Positions 20,701 through 30,000 of a stretch of DNA of 39,262 nucleotides are shown here, piece by piece. Source of the DNA: Oleiphilus sp. (GTDB lineage Bacteria; Pseudomonadota; Gammaproteobacteria; Pseudomonadales; Oleiphilaceae); NCBI GenBank assembly GCA_006212045.1, contig PZPK01000077.1, forward strand, positions 1-39,262, in the 5' to 3' direction. The notes under the pieces are model-generated. The model worked only from the letters and a program-made list of their open reading frames with translations, ran no database searches and was not told where the DNA came from. The position numbers were made by a program, and so were the translations under genes. Each line of letters opens with the position of its first letter. The first letter of the stretch is position 1.

Positions 20701-22413
20701 TTTCCACTGTCGAGATGGAAACTCCTGTCTAAAAGCATGACGAGTCAGAAGAATCGATTGAATTATAAAGGGTTCTTCTTGAACGATGTGTTCAAGTTCG
20801 ATAACAAACTATTTAAAACCTCCCCTAGAGAAGCGATGTTAATGGATCCTCAGCATCGGCTTGTGCTTCATAGCGTATGGAGTGCGATTGAAAATGCGGG
20901 TTACTCCAAGACAGAGTTTGCAAAGAAATCCACTTCTTTTTTCCTGGCTCTGAATTCAAATGAATATGCGGAAATGTCTAGGAGAGATCCAAATATTGAT
21001 GAATTTACCGGAACTGGTGGTTATAGATATATCTCTGCAAATCGAGTTTCTCATTATTTTGATTTGAAAGGCCTAAGTGAAACCATTGATACGGCTTGCT
21101 CAAGTATTTTTGTCGGGATATCGAAAGCTTTCGATGCAATACGAAGTGGTGCCAGTGAGCAAGCAATTGTGTCGGGCATACAGCTCAATCTATTGCCTCA
21201 AGCCTTTGACGCTCTCGATAAGCAGGGATTGCTTAGCTCAACTCAGTTCACATCATCGTTTGATCAGGAATCAGATGGGTTTATCCGATCTGAAGGAGTT
21301 GGGAGTTTGATTCTGAAGCCGGTTTCCCAAGCAATATCTGATAACGATCATATTTATGGTGTGGTGAATGGGGTTGGTGTAAGGCATGGTGGAAAGTCTA
21401 TTGGGTTGACTACACCAAATAGCCACTCGATGCAGGAGGCTATGGAACAAGCATTAAGTTGCAGTGGTATCGTCGCCGGAGAACTCGACTACATAGAAGC
21501 CCATGGTACTGCGATGGCACTTGGCGACGCCGCAGAGATAGAAGCATTTAGCAGGGAAATTAATAAAACTACACCTAATGAGCACACTAAGACACCAGTA
21601 GGTAGCGTGAAGCCAACCTTAGGGCATTTGGAAATTGTTTCTGGAGTCGCGGCAATAGCAAAAGCCGCTCTATCTTTTGAGAAAGGTGTCGTACCTGGAA
21701 TTCAGGGCTTGACGAAGGTCCATAGGGATATTGTCTCAAATAGGGTGGCATTGGATTGCAAACCTTATCAAGTTGGCTTGGACTGCGATGATAAAATCAC
21801 AAGTTTTGGGTTAAATTCTTATGGTTTGGGAGGCGTTTCGGCTTTTCTGGTTATGAGCCCACTTCCATCGAGTTTAACTGTTCAGCGAGGCGGTGCAAAA
21901 ACGAGTGAATTATTTGTATTGTCTGCACAAACAAGAGATGTACTTCTGAACTATGCGAAAAGCCTTGAAAGTTTCTTGAGCGCAGAACTCTCCTCCTTAG
22001 CTCAAGCAGATTTTGACTCATTCATCAAAACCTATCAGTTAGGTCGTGAAGTTATGCCTAAAAGAATGGCGATTGTAGCGAATGGTTTTGAAGACCTGAT
22101 TATCAAGCTTAGGATTTATATAAATGACCCATGCTTAAGCGGGGAGCATGGTATTTATAGTTTTGAGCATGCTGAAGTGCTCAATATTTCAGATATTGAA
22201 ATTCAAAACGCTTTGGATGAGAAAGATTGGCCATTTATAGCAAAGGTTTGGATCTCCGGTGCAGATATAAGTTGGTCGTTGCAAAGTTATAAGCGCAGAA
22301 GATTTCCTGGTTACCCGTTTGATAAAAGTAAAGACTTCGTTGTCTCGTCGCAAACTAGGAAACAAGGCTTGGAGACAGAATTATTAAGAAAACATCGAAT
22401 GTTATTGGTATGA
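14761..22413 (+). CDS. Trans-AT PKS with AR-MT-GNAT loading module: (AR-MT-GNAT-ACP)-(KS-KR-ACP)-(KS)
   Basis: A 2550-residue assembly-line protein that starts the chain. Residues 1-200 look like the adaptor (AR) region. An SAM methyltransferase spans about 230-480 (DMGCGDGEF at 276-284; HVRSFLDH at 361-368). A GNAT-fold domain spans about 500-695 (QSQGFG at 602-607; candidate decarboxylase residues T631 and H665), followed by an ACP (S758). This order matches the CurA/AprA/GphF-type loading modules. Module 1 has KS 826-1255 (C994, H1129, H1173), KR about 1400-1815 (GGSGDIG; S1719, Y1732, N1736; the RD in VLRDS suggests B-type stereochemistry) and ACP (S1877). A second KS spans 1947-2370 (C2113, H2248, H2289). 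The protein ends after the post-KS linker, so its ACP must be supplied in trans. No AT domain is present. AAGGGGA precedes ATG 14761. Confidence 0.93.
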   Translation: MLSLLNSFCHGYVATPIITSCVTHGLLNKLCADSSLSLESLVSELKANSGFLSVGLNALDILDLVKKQGDMYSATADLSNLELLPDFVRLYAFPPEDLLQKPEAIALLSSCINHYLKVVKPSSNRIVKFYEGALMVPLMIALKGVFARGDSASFSSLPESLKDDVGAIFVSHDWSVKKEKDFDLTEAGEEVIRRIDVLAIAASYRPMLASMDQLIFGDSGSLFVLDENGHERHLDRTMNVVASGFQHGRYFADAEANIVDLFNQEPIELQPDFIADMGCGDGEFLKKIYFAIKNQTLRGRKLDQFPIKVIGIDCNERALSETSRNLAEIPAIILQGDINYPDSLVEKLRTKGVSKLDKILHVRSFLDHNFGFEAHQPVNTAGGGGTSDASYVDKQGQVVGANQVLSAMREHLKRWASFISKSGMLVLECHSLSSSFVKKYFDSSECFYFDTLHALSRQYLISAEAFIVLAANVGIFPRSQPKRYPKTLDYCRITLSHFEPREYTVRVAEENDLSSLCRLEELCWSSSNLCLSKESIKKRLDTNSEGNFVLEKNGVVLGVIYSQRIKRVEDISLVDVSNTYRINHHDGPIVQLLALNVDPEVQSQGFGDELLEFMLQRCSVMNGVEKVVGVTRCKNFKPDQGSRLEEYLCLTDSNGYSVDPIIKFHQRHGASIDEVVPGFRPLDVDNQGCGVLIHYDLRNRKTYRDVEKVNLDPKVNGLEAQFVSPDEFIKGLVCSCLGEDKKTYFSTDTPLMDMGLDSADFLELNEQIFQTYNLRLEPTFFFKFNTVQKVVSYLEERVAVPQRQSDKLHKNSLSHTKKKGALPDNEDIAVIGVSMKLPGGISNLDKLWEALSEGRDLVGSLSNNRFEWPKGIDPFSTHVGIDRIGTVDEIDTFDANFFKISKAEAVYMDPQQRLLLEQTWHCLEDAGYGNSALKGTSTGVFIGASGSDYGMRLSESSNFNKAHYVTGTLASMMANRISYYYDFSGPSLLVDTACSSSLVALDKAIKSLRSGESKQALVGGINLICSPQNSVAYYEAGMLSKDGLCKTFDAEANGYVRGEGVVVLMLKPLDKAIADNDRVYSVIKGSSCNHGGTSSGLTAPNPIKQSELIQSAWRDAEVEPETISYIETHGTGTPLGDPIEVEGIKQAFLDQSVQISKEGFHIGLGSIKSNIGHLEAAAGLAGVLKVILCMARRSLLPNIHYRKLNPSVDIQNNGLYVVDSVRYWQAAGDCPRRAGVSSFGIGGANAHVILEEFDQQEFTESESEPESNEPIRVFLSARNSERLKAHAKNLLCRLESTKFSLIDIAYTLAKREKMDDRLVIQAATTEELKAKLRLYIEEDERLDDWQLHSSNDDLDKTSYPRAKLVDLPKYPFESKRYWLFSDQFSKGGDSKGQAAMSEISMVVKRWEPNAFYNELPDSTKRISKDVLVISLLNEKDSNDFKARYPEVDVELVSLGSKLYNQPKNIVAEFSSAIISLKLVLEKNTHEHCFLLSRESDVQISEMLSAALRSFCMELRIPFSSISIGDVGSTELQFAYRMICNDVANQTEADRLYRLRNQKDRLCYEKRVFSYLDLPNKQFGSRLRQHGVYWIVGGSGDIGRKIAEFLCDKYHATVILSGRRQTSERSLDSLSPNLDQKAIFCAKADVTNADEMALLASKISSEFGRINGVFHLAAVLRDSSIQNKCREDFKDVLSPKLLGVDVLDEVTQDMNLDFFIGFSSLTALFGNYGQADYSAANSYITSFILRRQRQVELGLRQGSSLSIHWPYWSGGGMKLSQTSRERLARTLNSQAISDEQGLHILERILNSHIVGEVGICRQTDQVNSPCLDSTSVSNSGLNSVSVDTDMVEKVAKIFSDVIELDGKGINLDLHFSDYGLDSFLVSRFAEQLSKIFELGFRPLDVYEHPSINQLSAHISEKLLETRDQASLENKSSSLNFVEGDVADKAESDQLAIVGIDIKVPGAETLDEFWELITRGGNEVGIFPLSRWKLLSKSMTSQKNRLNYKGFFLNDVFKFDNKLFKTSPREAMLMDPQHRLVLHSVWSAIENAGYSKTEFAKKSTSFFLALNSNEYAEMSRRDPNIDEFTGTGGYRYISANRVSHYFDLKGLSETIDTACSSIFVGISKAFDAIRSGASEQAIVSGIQLNLLPQAFDALDKQGLLSSTQFTSSFDQESDGFIRSEGVGSLILKPVSQAISDNDHIYGVVNGVGVRHGGKSIGLTTPNSHSMQEAMEQALSCSGIVAGELDYIEAHGTAMALGDAAEIEAFSREINKTTPNEHTKTPVGSVKPTLGHLEIVSGVAAIAKAALSFEKGVVPGIQGLTKVHRDIVSNRVALDCKPYQVGLDCDDKITSFGLNSYGLGGVSAFLVMSPLPSSLTVQRGGAKTSELFVLSAQTRDVLLNYAKSLESFLSAELSSLAQADFDSFIKTYQLGREVMPKRMAIVANGFEDLIIKLRIYINDPCLSGEHGIYSFEHAEVLNISDIEIQNALDEKDWPFIAKVWISGADISWSLQSYKRRRFPGYPFDKSKDFVVSSQTRKQGLETELLRKHRMLLV

Positions 22414-22444
22414 GTTATTCAATTTTTACAAAAGGGACTGATAG

Positions 22445-22708
22445 ATGAAAAACGAAAGTGAACTAGTAGATTTGCTAAAAGGTATGTTAGGGGAAGCCAT
22501 TTTGATAGGTACAGAGCTGTCAAAGAATGATTATCTCAATGGAATAGATGATGAGGGGGCCGGACCTTTAGTAAATAAGATCGATAGGCTTTTTCTGTTG
22601 ATAAAGAACTTTATTAATGAAAATGGTATGGATGGCGTATCTGCGAAAGATGTGCTTCCGCTGTTCAACGAAATTCAAACTTTAACAAATAACAAGGAGA
22701 CAAAATGA
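22445..22708 (+). CDS. Small protein of unknown function within the PKS operon
   Basis: An 87-residue, mostly helical acidic protein with no motif I recognise and no ACP-like DSL serine. AAGGGA at 22432-22437 precedes ATG 22445, and its stop overlaps the ATG of the discrete ACP gene (ATGA, 22705-22708), so the two are translationally coupled. That coupling suggests a job with the ACP, such as an adaptor between the split module halves. I do not assign a function. Confidence 0.7.
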   Translation: MKNESELVDLLKGMLGEAILIGTELSKNDYLNGIDDEGAGPLVNKIDRLFLLIKNFINENGMDGVSAKDVLPLFNEIQTLTNNKETK

Positions 22709-22959
22709 TCACGCAAACAGAAATAAAAGAAGAGTTAAAAGCCCTTATTGCTGATTATATGTATATGGACATTGATGAAATAGAGGAGCAAGAACTGTTT
22801 TCAGATTTCGGATTAGAATCGATCACGCTGATAAAAATTCTTGATAAGTTGTCAAAGAAATATGGGTTTAAGGCTGAGATCAAGGAGTTATTGCCTCATC
22901 AAACCGTGCTAGAAGCTACAGATTTCTTTTTTGATCGAATAGCTAAAGTGGAGGCGTAG
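22705..22959 (+). CDS. Discrete acyl carrier protein
   Basis: An 84-residue stand-alone carrier protein with the phosphopantetheine site in DFGLESITL (serine about residue 39), four predicted helices and the acidic composition of ACPs. AAGGAG at 22694-22699 sets the start. The preceding PKS ends in a KS without an ACP, and PKS2 opens with a KS, so this protein probably acts as the missing carrier between them. It may also present the intermediate to the JmjC-like enzyme encoded next to it. A PCP with the same fold cannot be fully excluded. Confidence 0.92.
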   Translation: MITQTEIKEELKALIADYMYMDIDEIEEQELFSDFGLESITLIKILDKLSKKYGFKAEIKELLPHQTVLEATDFFFDRIAKVEA

Positions 22960-24024
22960 ATGAAGCCTAGTAGATTGAGTGATTCAATTGAATTTCCAAA
23001 GGATATCGTCACCGATTTTAATCATATCTTGTTTCTAAGAAACTTTTTTCAAAATCGCGAAATGTATAGGGATGAATTTAATCAAATCGAAAGCCAGATA
23101 ACTCAACAAATGCCTGTGTTAGAAGATGATGTAGAAGAGGTGGAGTGCTATGCACCTGAAGAAATTTCAACCAATAAGCTGAATAGTATCTTCAAAACAG
23201 ATATTCGACCTGTGGTTATTAGAGGTTTCGCAAAGGATTACGAGTGTGTAAAAAGATGGAACCCTGATTTTTTTAAAGAGAATTATGGGGACTTCAAAAT
23301 CTTTTACACGACTCCAGAAAAAATCATGAATGATCATGGTTTGTCGTTGGGAGCGTTTATAGATGACATCCTGGCGGGAAATAAAAGTAGGGCATATATC
23401 GAAACCCTCTCGGATATATTCAATGAATATCCGGAGTTGCATGATCACCTTGGGATTGAAAAGCTTGACAAGCTCTTAGGAGGCTACGCGTCTTATCTAA
23501 GAGTCGCTCAGCTGTTTTTTGGTGGAGTTGGAACGGGTGCATCGTTTCATTGTGCAAATGAATTAAACTGTTTTTTAAACATATACGGTAAAAAGCACTG
23601 GACCTTTGTTCATCCAAAATATTCCTTAGCGATGTATCCTACTTTGATCAATCAGGGTTATTTCATTGGATCTTTTGTCAAAAATAAAGCGCCAAAGCGA
23701 TTTATCGAACAGCATTTTCCCTTGTATAACCGGATTCCAAAGCTCACAGTCACTCTTGAACCTGGTGATCTGCTAATTAATCCTCCTTGGTGGTGGCACA
23801 CAATATCAAATATTACGGAATCGACAATTGCTGTTGCTACGCGTTGGGGCATAAAGCAGGAATATACTCGTCAAGCGTCGGTATTGGACTTTATCCAGTC
23901 AATGAGGACAAAACGGTGGAGCTCTTTTGAGGATGATTATCTGAAAGGTGTGACCGTTGTTCCTGATGCTGAGATTAGAAAAAACCACGTATCTTATGAA
24001 CAAATGGGATGGGTCGCCAAATAA
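22960..24024 (+). CDS. Cupin-like / JmjC-domain protein (Fe(II)/2OG oxygenase fold)
   Basis: A 354-residue protein with a JmjC/cupin_8 core. The first metal-site region is GASFHCANELN (H197) and the distal histidine is in NPPWWWHTISN (H280); LEPGDLLINPPWWWH is characteristic of the family. At the HxD position the aspartate is an alanine (H197-C-A199). An alanine or glycine there is the mark of the SyrB2-like iron halogenases, but some cupin-like proteins also lack the acid, so the activity is open: hydroxylase, halogenase or inactive. It starts directly after the ACP stop (TGGAGG at 22949-22954), so a carrier-bound substrate is likely. The PKS2 start follows 18 bases after its stop. Confidence 0.85.
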   Translation: MKPSRLSDSIEFPKDIVTDFNHILFLRNFFQNREMYRDEFNQIESQITQQMPVLEDDVEEVECYAPEEISTNKLNSIFKTDIRPVVIRGFAKDYECVKRWNPDFFKENYGDFKIFYTTPEKIMNDHGLSLGAFIDDILAGNKSRAYIETLSDIFNEYPELHDHLGIEKLDKLLGGYASYLRVAQLFFGGVGTGASFHCANELNCFLNIYGKKHWTFVHPKYSLAMYPTLINQGYFIGSFVKNKAPKRFIEQHFPLYNRIPKLTVTLEPGDLLINPPWWWHTISNITESTIAVATRWGIKQEYTRQASVLDFIQSMRTKRWSSFEDDYLKGVTVVPDAEIRKNHVSYEQMGWVAK

Positions 24025-24042
24025 GGGATGTAAGGTATTGAA

Positions 24043-27000
24043 ATGGATTGTGCAATTGTTGGTTTGTCGGTAAGTATTCCTTCGAATTCTATGGATGAAT
24101 TTTGGAAATCCATAGAAGCTGGAGAGTCGTTCATACAGGAAATAAGTGATGAGCGTTGGAATAAACTGAACCTTGAAGGCGGAAATGTAAAAGACAAAGC
24201 GCTGATGAGAGGAGTGTTTCTTAAAAACATCGACATGTTTGACAGGAAGGTCTTTAACATGTCTCCTCGGCGGGCGATGTTTTCGGATCCAAGGCAACGG
24301 CTACTTTTACAACACAGCTGGTCAGCGATAGAAGATGCTGGTTTAAAAATATCTGACTTAAATGGAAAGAGGGTGGGTGTTTTTATTGCACAAGACTCAT
24401 GGCATTGGGGTGCATATATTGACCCCAGGTCAGAACTTTATCTTGAAAACCAAGAGCATATTATTCCAGGGAATAATCCATGTTTTCTGGCAAGCACAAT
24501 ATCAAGCTTTTTCAATTTCAAAGGGCCCTCATTAGTTTTCAATACTGCATGCTCTAGCTTTTTTGTAGCGCTTCAACAGGCAAAGGATGCTATAGAGCAA
24601 GGAGCATGTGATTACGCTTTAGTTGGCGGCGTAACACTATTCCATAATTCTCTGAATGATCAATTTGAAAGCCTTAATGAAGAGTCAGTTTGTTTTTCTG
24701 ATACAGCTGCTGGTTATGTCTCATCTGAAGGCTGTGGCGTATTTGTGCTGGAAAGATTAAATCTTCAACAAGCGAATAGAGTTGTATATGGGACTTTGGA
24801 TGCGGCGGTTACAAACTCTGGTGGCGCTACGAAGTCATTTGCTTGTCCTAGCCAGACACAATTAGAAGCGGCTTACAAGCGTGCTCTTGATGCTGCAAAT
24901 ATAAGCTCAAATGACATTACTTATGTTGAAGCTCACGGTGCGGGTTCATTGCTCGGCGATTCAATGGAAGCGAATGCCATCATTAATACTTTTGCTCGAA
25001 CAGAGACCGATCCTGAATGCAGTATCAGTAGTATCAAGCCTAACTTCGGACACGCGCATGCGGCTTCGGGAATATACTCACTGCTTAAAGTTCTTCTGTC
25101 ATTTAAGAGCCGCAAGATAGCCCCGGTTAAGGGGTTAAGTTCTGACTTGATGAACAATGAGATAACAAAGGAGAGGGCTGGTGTTGAATTCGTGACTCAG
25201 CCTAAGACATGGGAGAGAGGGAATGGTCTAGATTCGAAGAATGATCTAGTTAGGTTCGCGTTGCTGAGTAGTTATGGTGTGAGCAATGTTAACGCCGCTT
25301 TAATCGTGCGCGGCGTGCTTAGCGAAGAAGTAAAGGAAGACCTCGATGAACTAGAGGAAAACGCAACACTAATATGTTTGTCTGCAAAGTCTGAAAAGCA
25401 GGTTCAACAACGAATCCGTGATTTGTTAGGTGTTCTTGATACAGGCATCACTCTGCGCGATATCGCGTATACCTTACAAGTCGGGCGAGAGTCCATGGAT
25501 AAGAGATGGGCTGTTGTTGTAACGAGCATAGATGATTTGAAAGATAAGTTGTCCAAGGCTGGCGAACATATTACATCTCTTCCGTCGAGCTTCTATCAAG
25601 ATAGCAAGGTGAAAAATCCAGTTCTCGAAATGCTTAGAAAGCGCCCTGATGAGTTGGATCAGTTGCTTGTTAGCTTATTCGAAGCTGGAGATATGGAAGC
25701 GATCGCTCAACTGTGGGTTAGCGGAGTCAACATTGATTTTAGTTATTGTTATGAAACCCCTAAACCCAAGCTTATCTCCTTGCCTTGTTATCCGTTTGAA
25801 CGTGTTGCGTATTGGTTGCCTGAGCTCAAGAACGCAGAGAAAAACGTGACAGGAGAAGAAAGAGAAACCAAGTCTCTACCAATTCCGCCCAATGAGGGAG
25901 GGGGAGAAACTTTAATCCGTCTTGACCCAGAATATTTCTATTTGCGTGATCACATTGTTAAAGATAGGCCTGTATTACCAGGGGTGTACTATCTAGAAAT
26001 GCTTAGATCAGTTCTTCCAATAGACCATGGTAGAGATGAAGCGTTTCCGGTTCAATTTAAACATGTGGCCTGGTATCACCCAATTGAAGCTGATAACGAA
26101 TCACCTATAGTCGCCATTGAAATGCGTCCGAATAGTAGTGAAAAGAATACAGTATCATTTAACTTTGAAGTGACTAGTCAGCAAGGTGATCTAACAGACA
26201 GTAAGAAAATTTTCTCAAAGGGGGAAATAACGGTCGGTGTGGTTCCTTCTAGACTAAACCTAGACTTATCTGAGTTGAAGTCTAGGTTTGGCGAGCTGGG
26301 AGTACCAAGAGATGAAGTATACGATTACTACAAATTGTTAGGGCTACGCTATGGAGAAAGCTTCAGAGCCATCGAGGAATTATACCTCACGGAAAGAGAG
26401 TCTCTAACAAAGATTTCTTTGCCAACATGTCTCAAGAATACCCAAAGTGAATTCGTTTTACATCCGAGTATTTTGGATGCAGCAATACAGGCTCATTCAT
26501 GCATTGACGAGAAGTTTAGGGTTTTCTTAGATGGTGCAAAGGATACCGAGATAGATAATTTATTTGTACCTTATGCATTTGAGGAACTGTCAGTTATCGC
26601 ACCATTAGAGACCCAGATGTATTCTTGGTTGCGTTTAGATAAGGCCAGCTCTGGATCAGGAAAGATTCGCAAGTTCGATGTGGATATTATTAATTTAGAA
26701 GGGAATGTGTGTATTACGATCAAAGGATTGTCAGTTCGTTTTCTATCGTTTGAAAATACTGCTTTGCCGAAGGCGATTACGGTCGAGCAACCCGACGCAA
26801 TAACCGGGTTACAGGATTTACGTGAGAACTCAGTTGAAAGGGATAGCTCTGAATATTTGGTTCGAATTCTTTCTGAAGAGGTGGGAGTATCTTCAGAAGG
26901 AATTCTCCCTTCTTCAGCATTTAGCGATTACGGAATGGATTCGTTAATGGCCTCGAAGCTGACGGAAAAATTAGAAGCTAGGTATGGAAATCTACCAAAA

Positions 27001-30000
27001 ACGCTGTTCTTTGAATATGAGAACATTAGGGAACTTGCTGGCTATTTGAGGGAGAAGTTTCCCAACCAATTTAGACTCTTAGAATCGAATGAAATTCGTG
27101 AGAACGCTTCTCTAGCATCTCCTGAGGTAGACGCCAAACCATGGGAAATATCTTCTGATGCTTCGGTCACTCCAGAAAGCGGGATGAAAATTTTTTCCAA
27201 ACAGGAGCTTAGTGTTGAAGAGAAAGAAGCGAATATTTCATTTGGTGTGGATTATTCTAGGTTCAAAGATGGTGCGTTTTACGAAATGTGGCCCTATATT
27301 TTTATGTCACTGGAAGAAAAAGCATATGTCCATCTTTTAGAGCAAGATGAGTTTATTTTTGCTACTAACTACAATGGCGAAAAAAATAATGAACTTAGGA
27401 CACTTCAGCGGCTCCAGAAATATTGTCTTAGCATTGGAAAGTCATTTTGCTACTTAGATTTAGCTGGCTCTAATACAACTAAAATTGAAAAGAGTCTCGA
27501 TTTGATATCCCTTCCAGTTGGTTACTATCAGGATATTTTTGATATAGCCAACTTCAATTTATCAGGAAAAAAAATGAGACGCCTGAGATATCAGATAGAA
27601 AAGTTTAAGAAGGAGGGTGATTGTAAAACCATTGAGTATGTGAAAGAAGACCCTGAGGTTTCTCGTCAGATCATCAGCATAGTGTTGGCTTGGAGTGAGG
27701 ACAAGAAGGTCGTAAATAATGTCGATGTCATTCTAAGGGATATCAAAAGTGGAGAATTGTTTTCTAGATACCGCGTCTTTTTAACTTATGTAAATGAAGA
27801 ATTGAGAAACGTTATTCTAATCGTTGCCACTGATACTGGTTACTTGATGGATCAAGAGTACTATATCAGTAACTCTGATTCGTCAGGAACGGAGTTTGCT
27901 GTCTTCGAAATCTGTAAGAAGCTAACAAAAGAAGGTATTCAGGATTTTAGCTTAGGATTGACTTGGGGGTTATTTCCACCAACTCAGCCATTTAGTGACG
28001 AAGCTGGTTGGGAGCACATAAATAAGAGTCGGGGAATGCTAGCTAGTATTTTTGAGAATGGTGCAGCGAACTTTCAATACAAAAATAAGTTTCGACCCGA
28101 AAACAAGTCTATACACTTTTATCGGCCGAATGGAAGTGATGTCAGACTAATAAATCAATGTTTAAGTCAGTTCTTTAAGAAAGCCTTACGATTCTCAGAG
28201 ATACAATCCATTGTCTCCGAAACCGAGGCATATGATTTGATGGAGACAGGTATGGATGCGCCGTCGTCTCATGTGCTTTCAAATCGATCAACGGAGCTTA
28301 AGTATGATTTGATAAGTGATTCTTGGGCAGCATTGCAATATCCCTTTATTGAAGAAAGGATGGATGGCCTTAGAAGAAAGGCCCTTAGCAAGCAAGGTTC
28401 TCAAAATGTAATTGAGACATTGTTTGGCATGCCACATCACGTAATTTCAACTTCCGGCCGTTCCGCAGAGAGGCTTTTTTTTAGAACTTTCAAGAGCAAG
28501 AAGAAAAAGGTAATTCAAAATATCCTATTTGAAACAACATCGCATAATTTAGTAAGTGCCGGATTTAATTCAATTGAAATACCGGATGAACGCATTTTTA
28601 ATCAAGATTTGAATAATGTTTTCGTAGGTGGTATTTGCGCAACAAAGCTTGAGAGTCTTCTTCATCAAGAACGAAAAGATGTTGCAATGGTTGTGATCGA
28701 ACTGTGTAACAATGCGTCGGGTGGCTGTCCAGTATCAATGGATAATCTCAAGTTGGTATCTCAGTTGTGCGCGCAGTTTAATATCCCTTTTATCTTGGAT
28801 ATTACTCGCATTGTGCGGAATGCAGAGCTCATCAAACGTTATGAAAAGGGTTACGAACATTACGACATAGAATCAATTATCAAGGAAGTTTCTGATCTTG
28901 CCACGTTCGTGATCGGAAGCTTGAGTAAGGATTTCGCGATTAACTTCGGAGGCATTGTTGCGGGGCATAACCGTTCGCACTTTGAACAACTGAAGGTAAG
29001 AGGTTCTATGGAAGGGGACTTGGTTGGTGAGCCGCAACGAAAGCTCGTCTATCTCGCCTTGGAAAATAGCGAATACTTTCATTCTCTCGTTAAAAAACAA
29101 TTGAAACTTTCGGAATCCCTGACTCAAAGATTGATGTCAGAAAACATTTCTATATCCCCATTTGCATTGGGACATTGTTTGCTCATTTCAGCGGGGGAGC
29201 TCGCCAACGAGAGAGAGGAATACCTAAAGTTTCTTGCTGAAGGGTATGGCATCAGAGGAAACAACCATCTGCATTTAGGAAGACATACTCAAGAGAATTA
29301 TATCCGACTTGCGATACCTCTTGGACTTGAAGATGAGGGTTTTGTCGATGAAATGATTGCAGCATTAAGAGCGCTAAATAATAAGAAATTTGGGGCTGGA
29401 AGTGATCAGGTTGCGGCGCTTGTAAATGAAAATTTAAAAGTTCGTCGCGAAACATTAGACGGCGTGTCAAAAAGCAGTCATGAACCGGACAATGATATTG
29501 CCATTATCGGACTCTCGGGAACTTTTCCTAATGCTTCCAATATACAAGAGTTTTGGAAGAATTTGACGTCAGGAGAAAAAAGTATCCGTGAGATACCTCC
29601 CGAGCGATGGAATTGGCGGGAATTTTATTGTCCAGACCCTTTGAAAGCACCATCGGAAAAGAAGAGTTATTGCAAATGGGGGGGATTCATAGATAAGCAC
29701 GATAAGTTCGACCCCCTATTCTTCGGTATTGCTCCTTCTGACGCAGAATATATTGATCCTCAAGAGCTTTTGTTCTTGAAGGAATGTTGGAAAGTATTTG
29801 AAGATGCTGGATATGATATCGAAAGTTTACCTGAACAAGTTCGTTTGGGAGCAGGACTTTACGTTGGTGTAACAAATGCCAGATTTAATCTATTTGTAGA
29901 AGACAAGTATTGTCAGACATCATTTGCATCTATTGCTAACCGTGCTTCCCACTTCTTGGATCTGAGAGGGCCAAGTATTGCAATAGATAGCCACTGTGCT

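Noticed and set aside
23899-24297. Minus-strand open frame across the JmjC/PKS2 junction
   Set aside because: It covers two genes with clear motifs on the other strand and shows no recognisable domain.
27190-28242. Reading this PKS2 segment as an NRPS condensation or adenylation domain
   Set aside because: No HHxxxDG or adenylation core motifs are present; the basic helix and GLTWGLFPP segment fit a GNAT/DUF2156 fold better.
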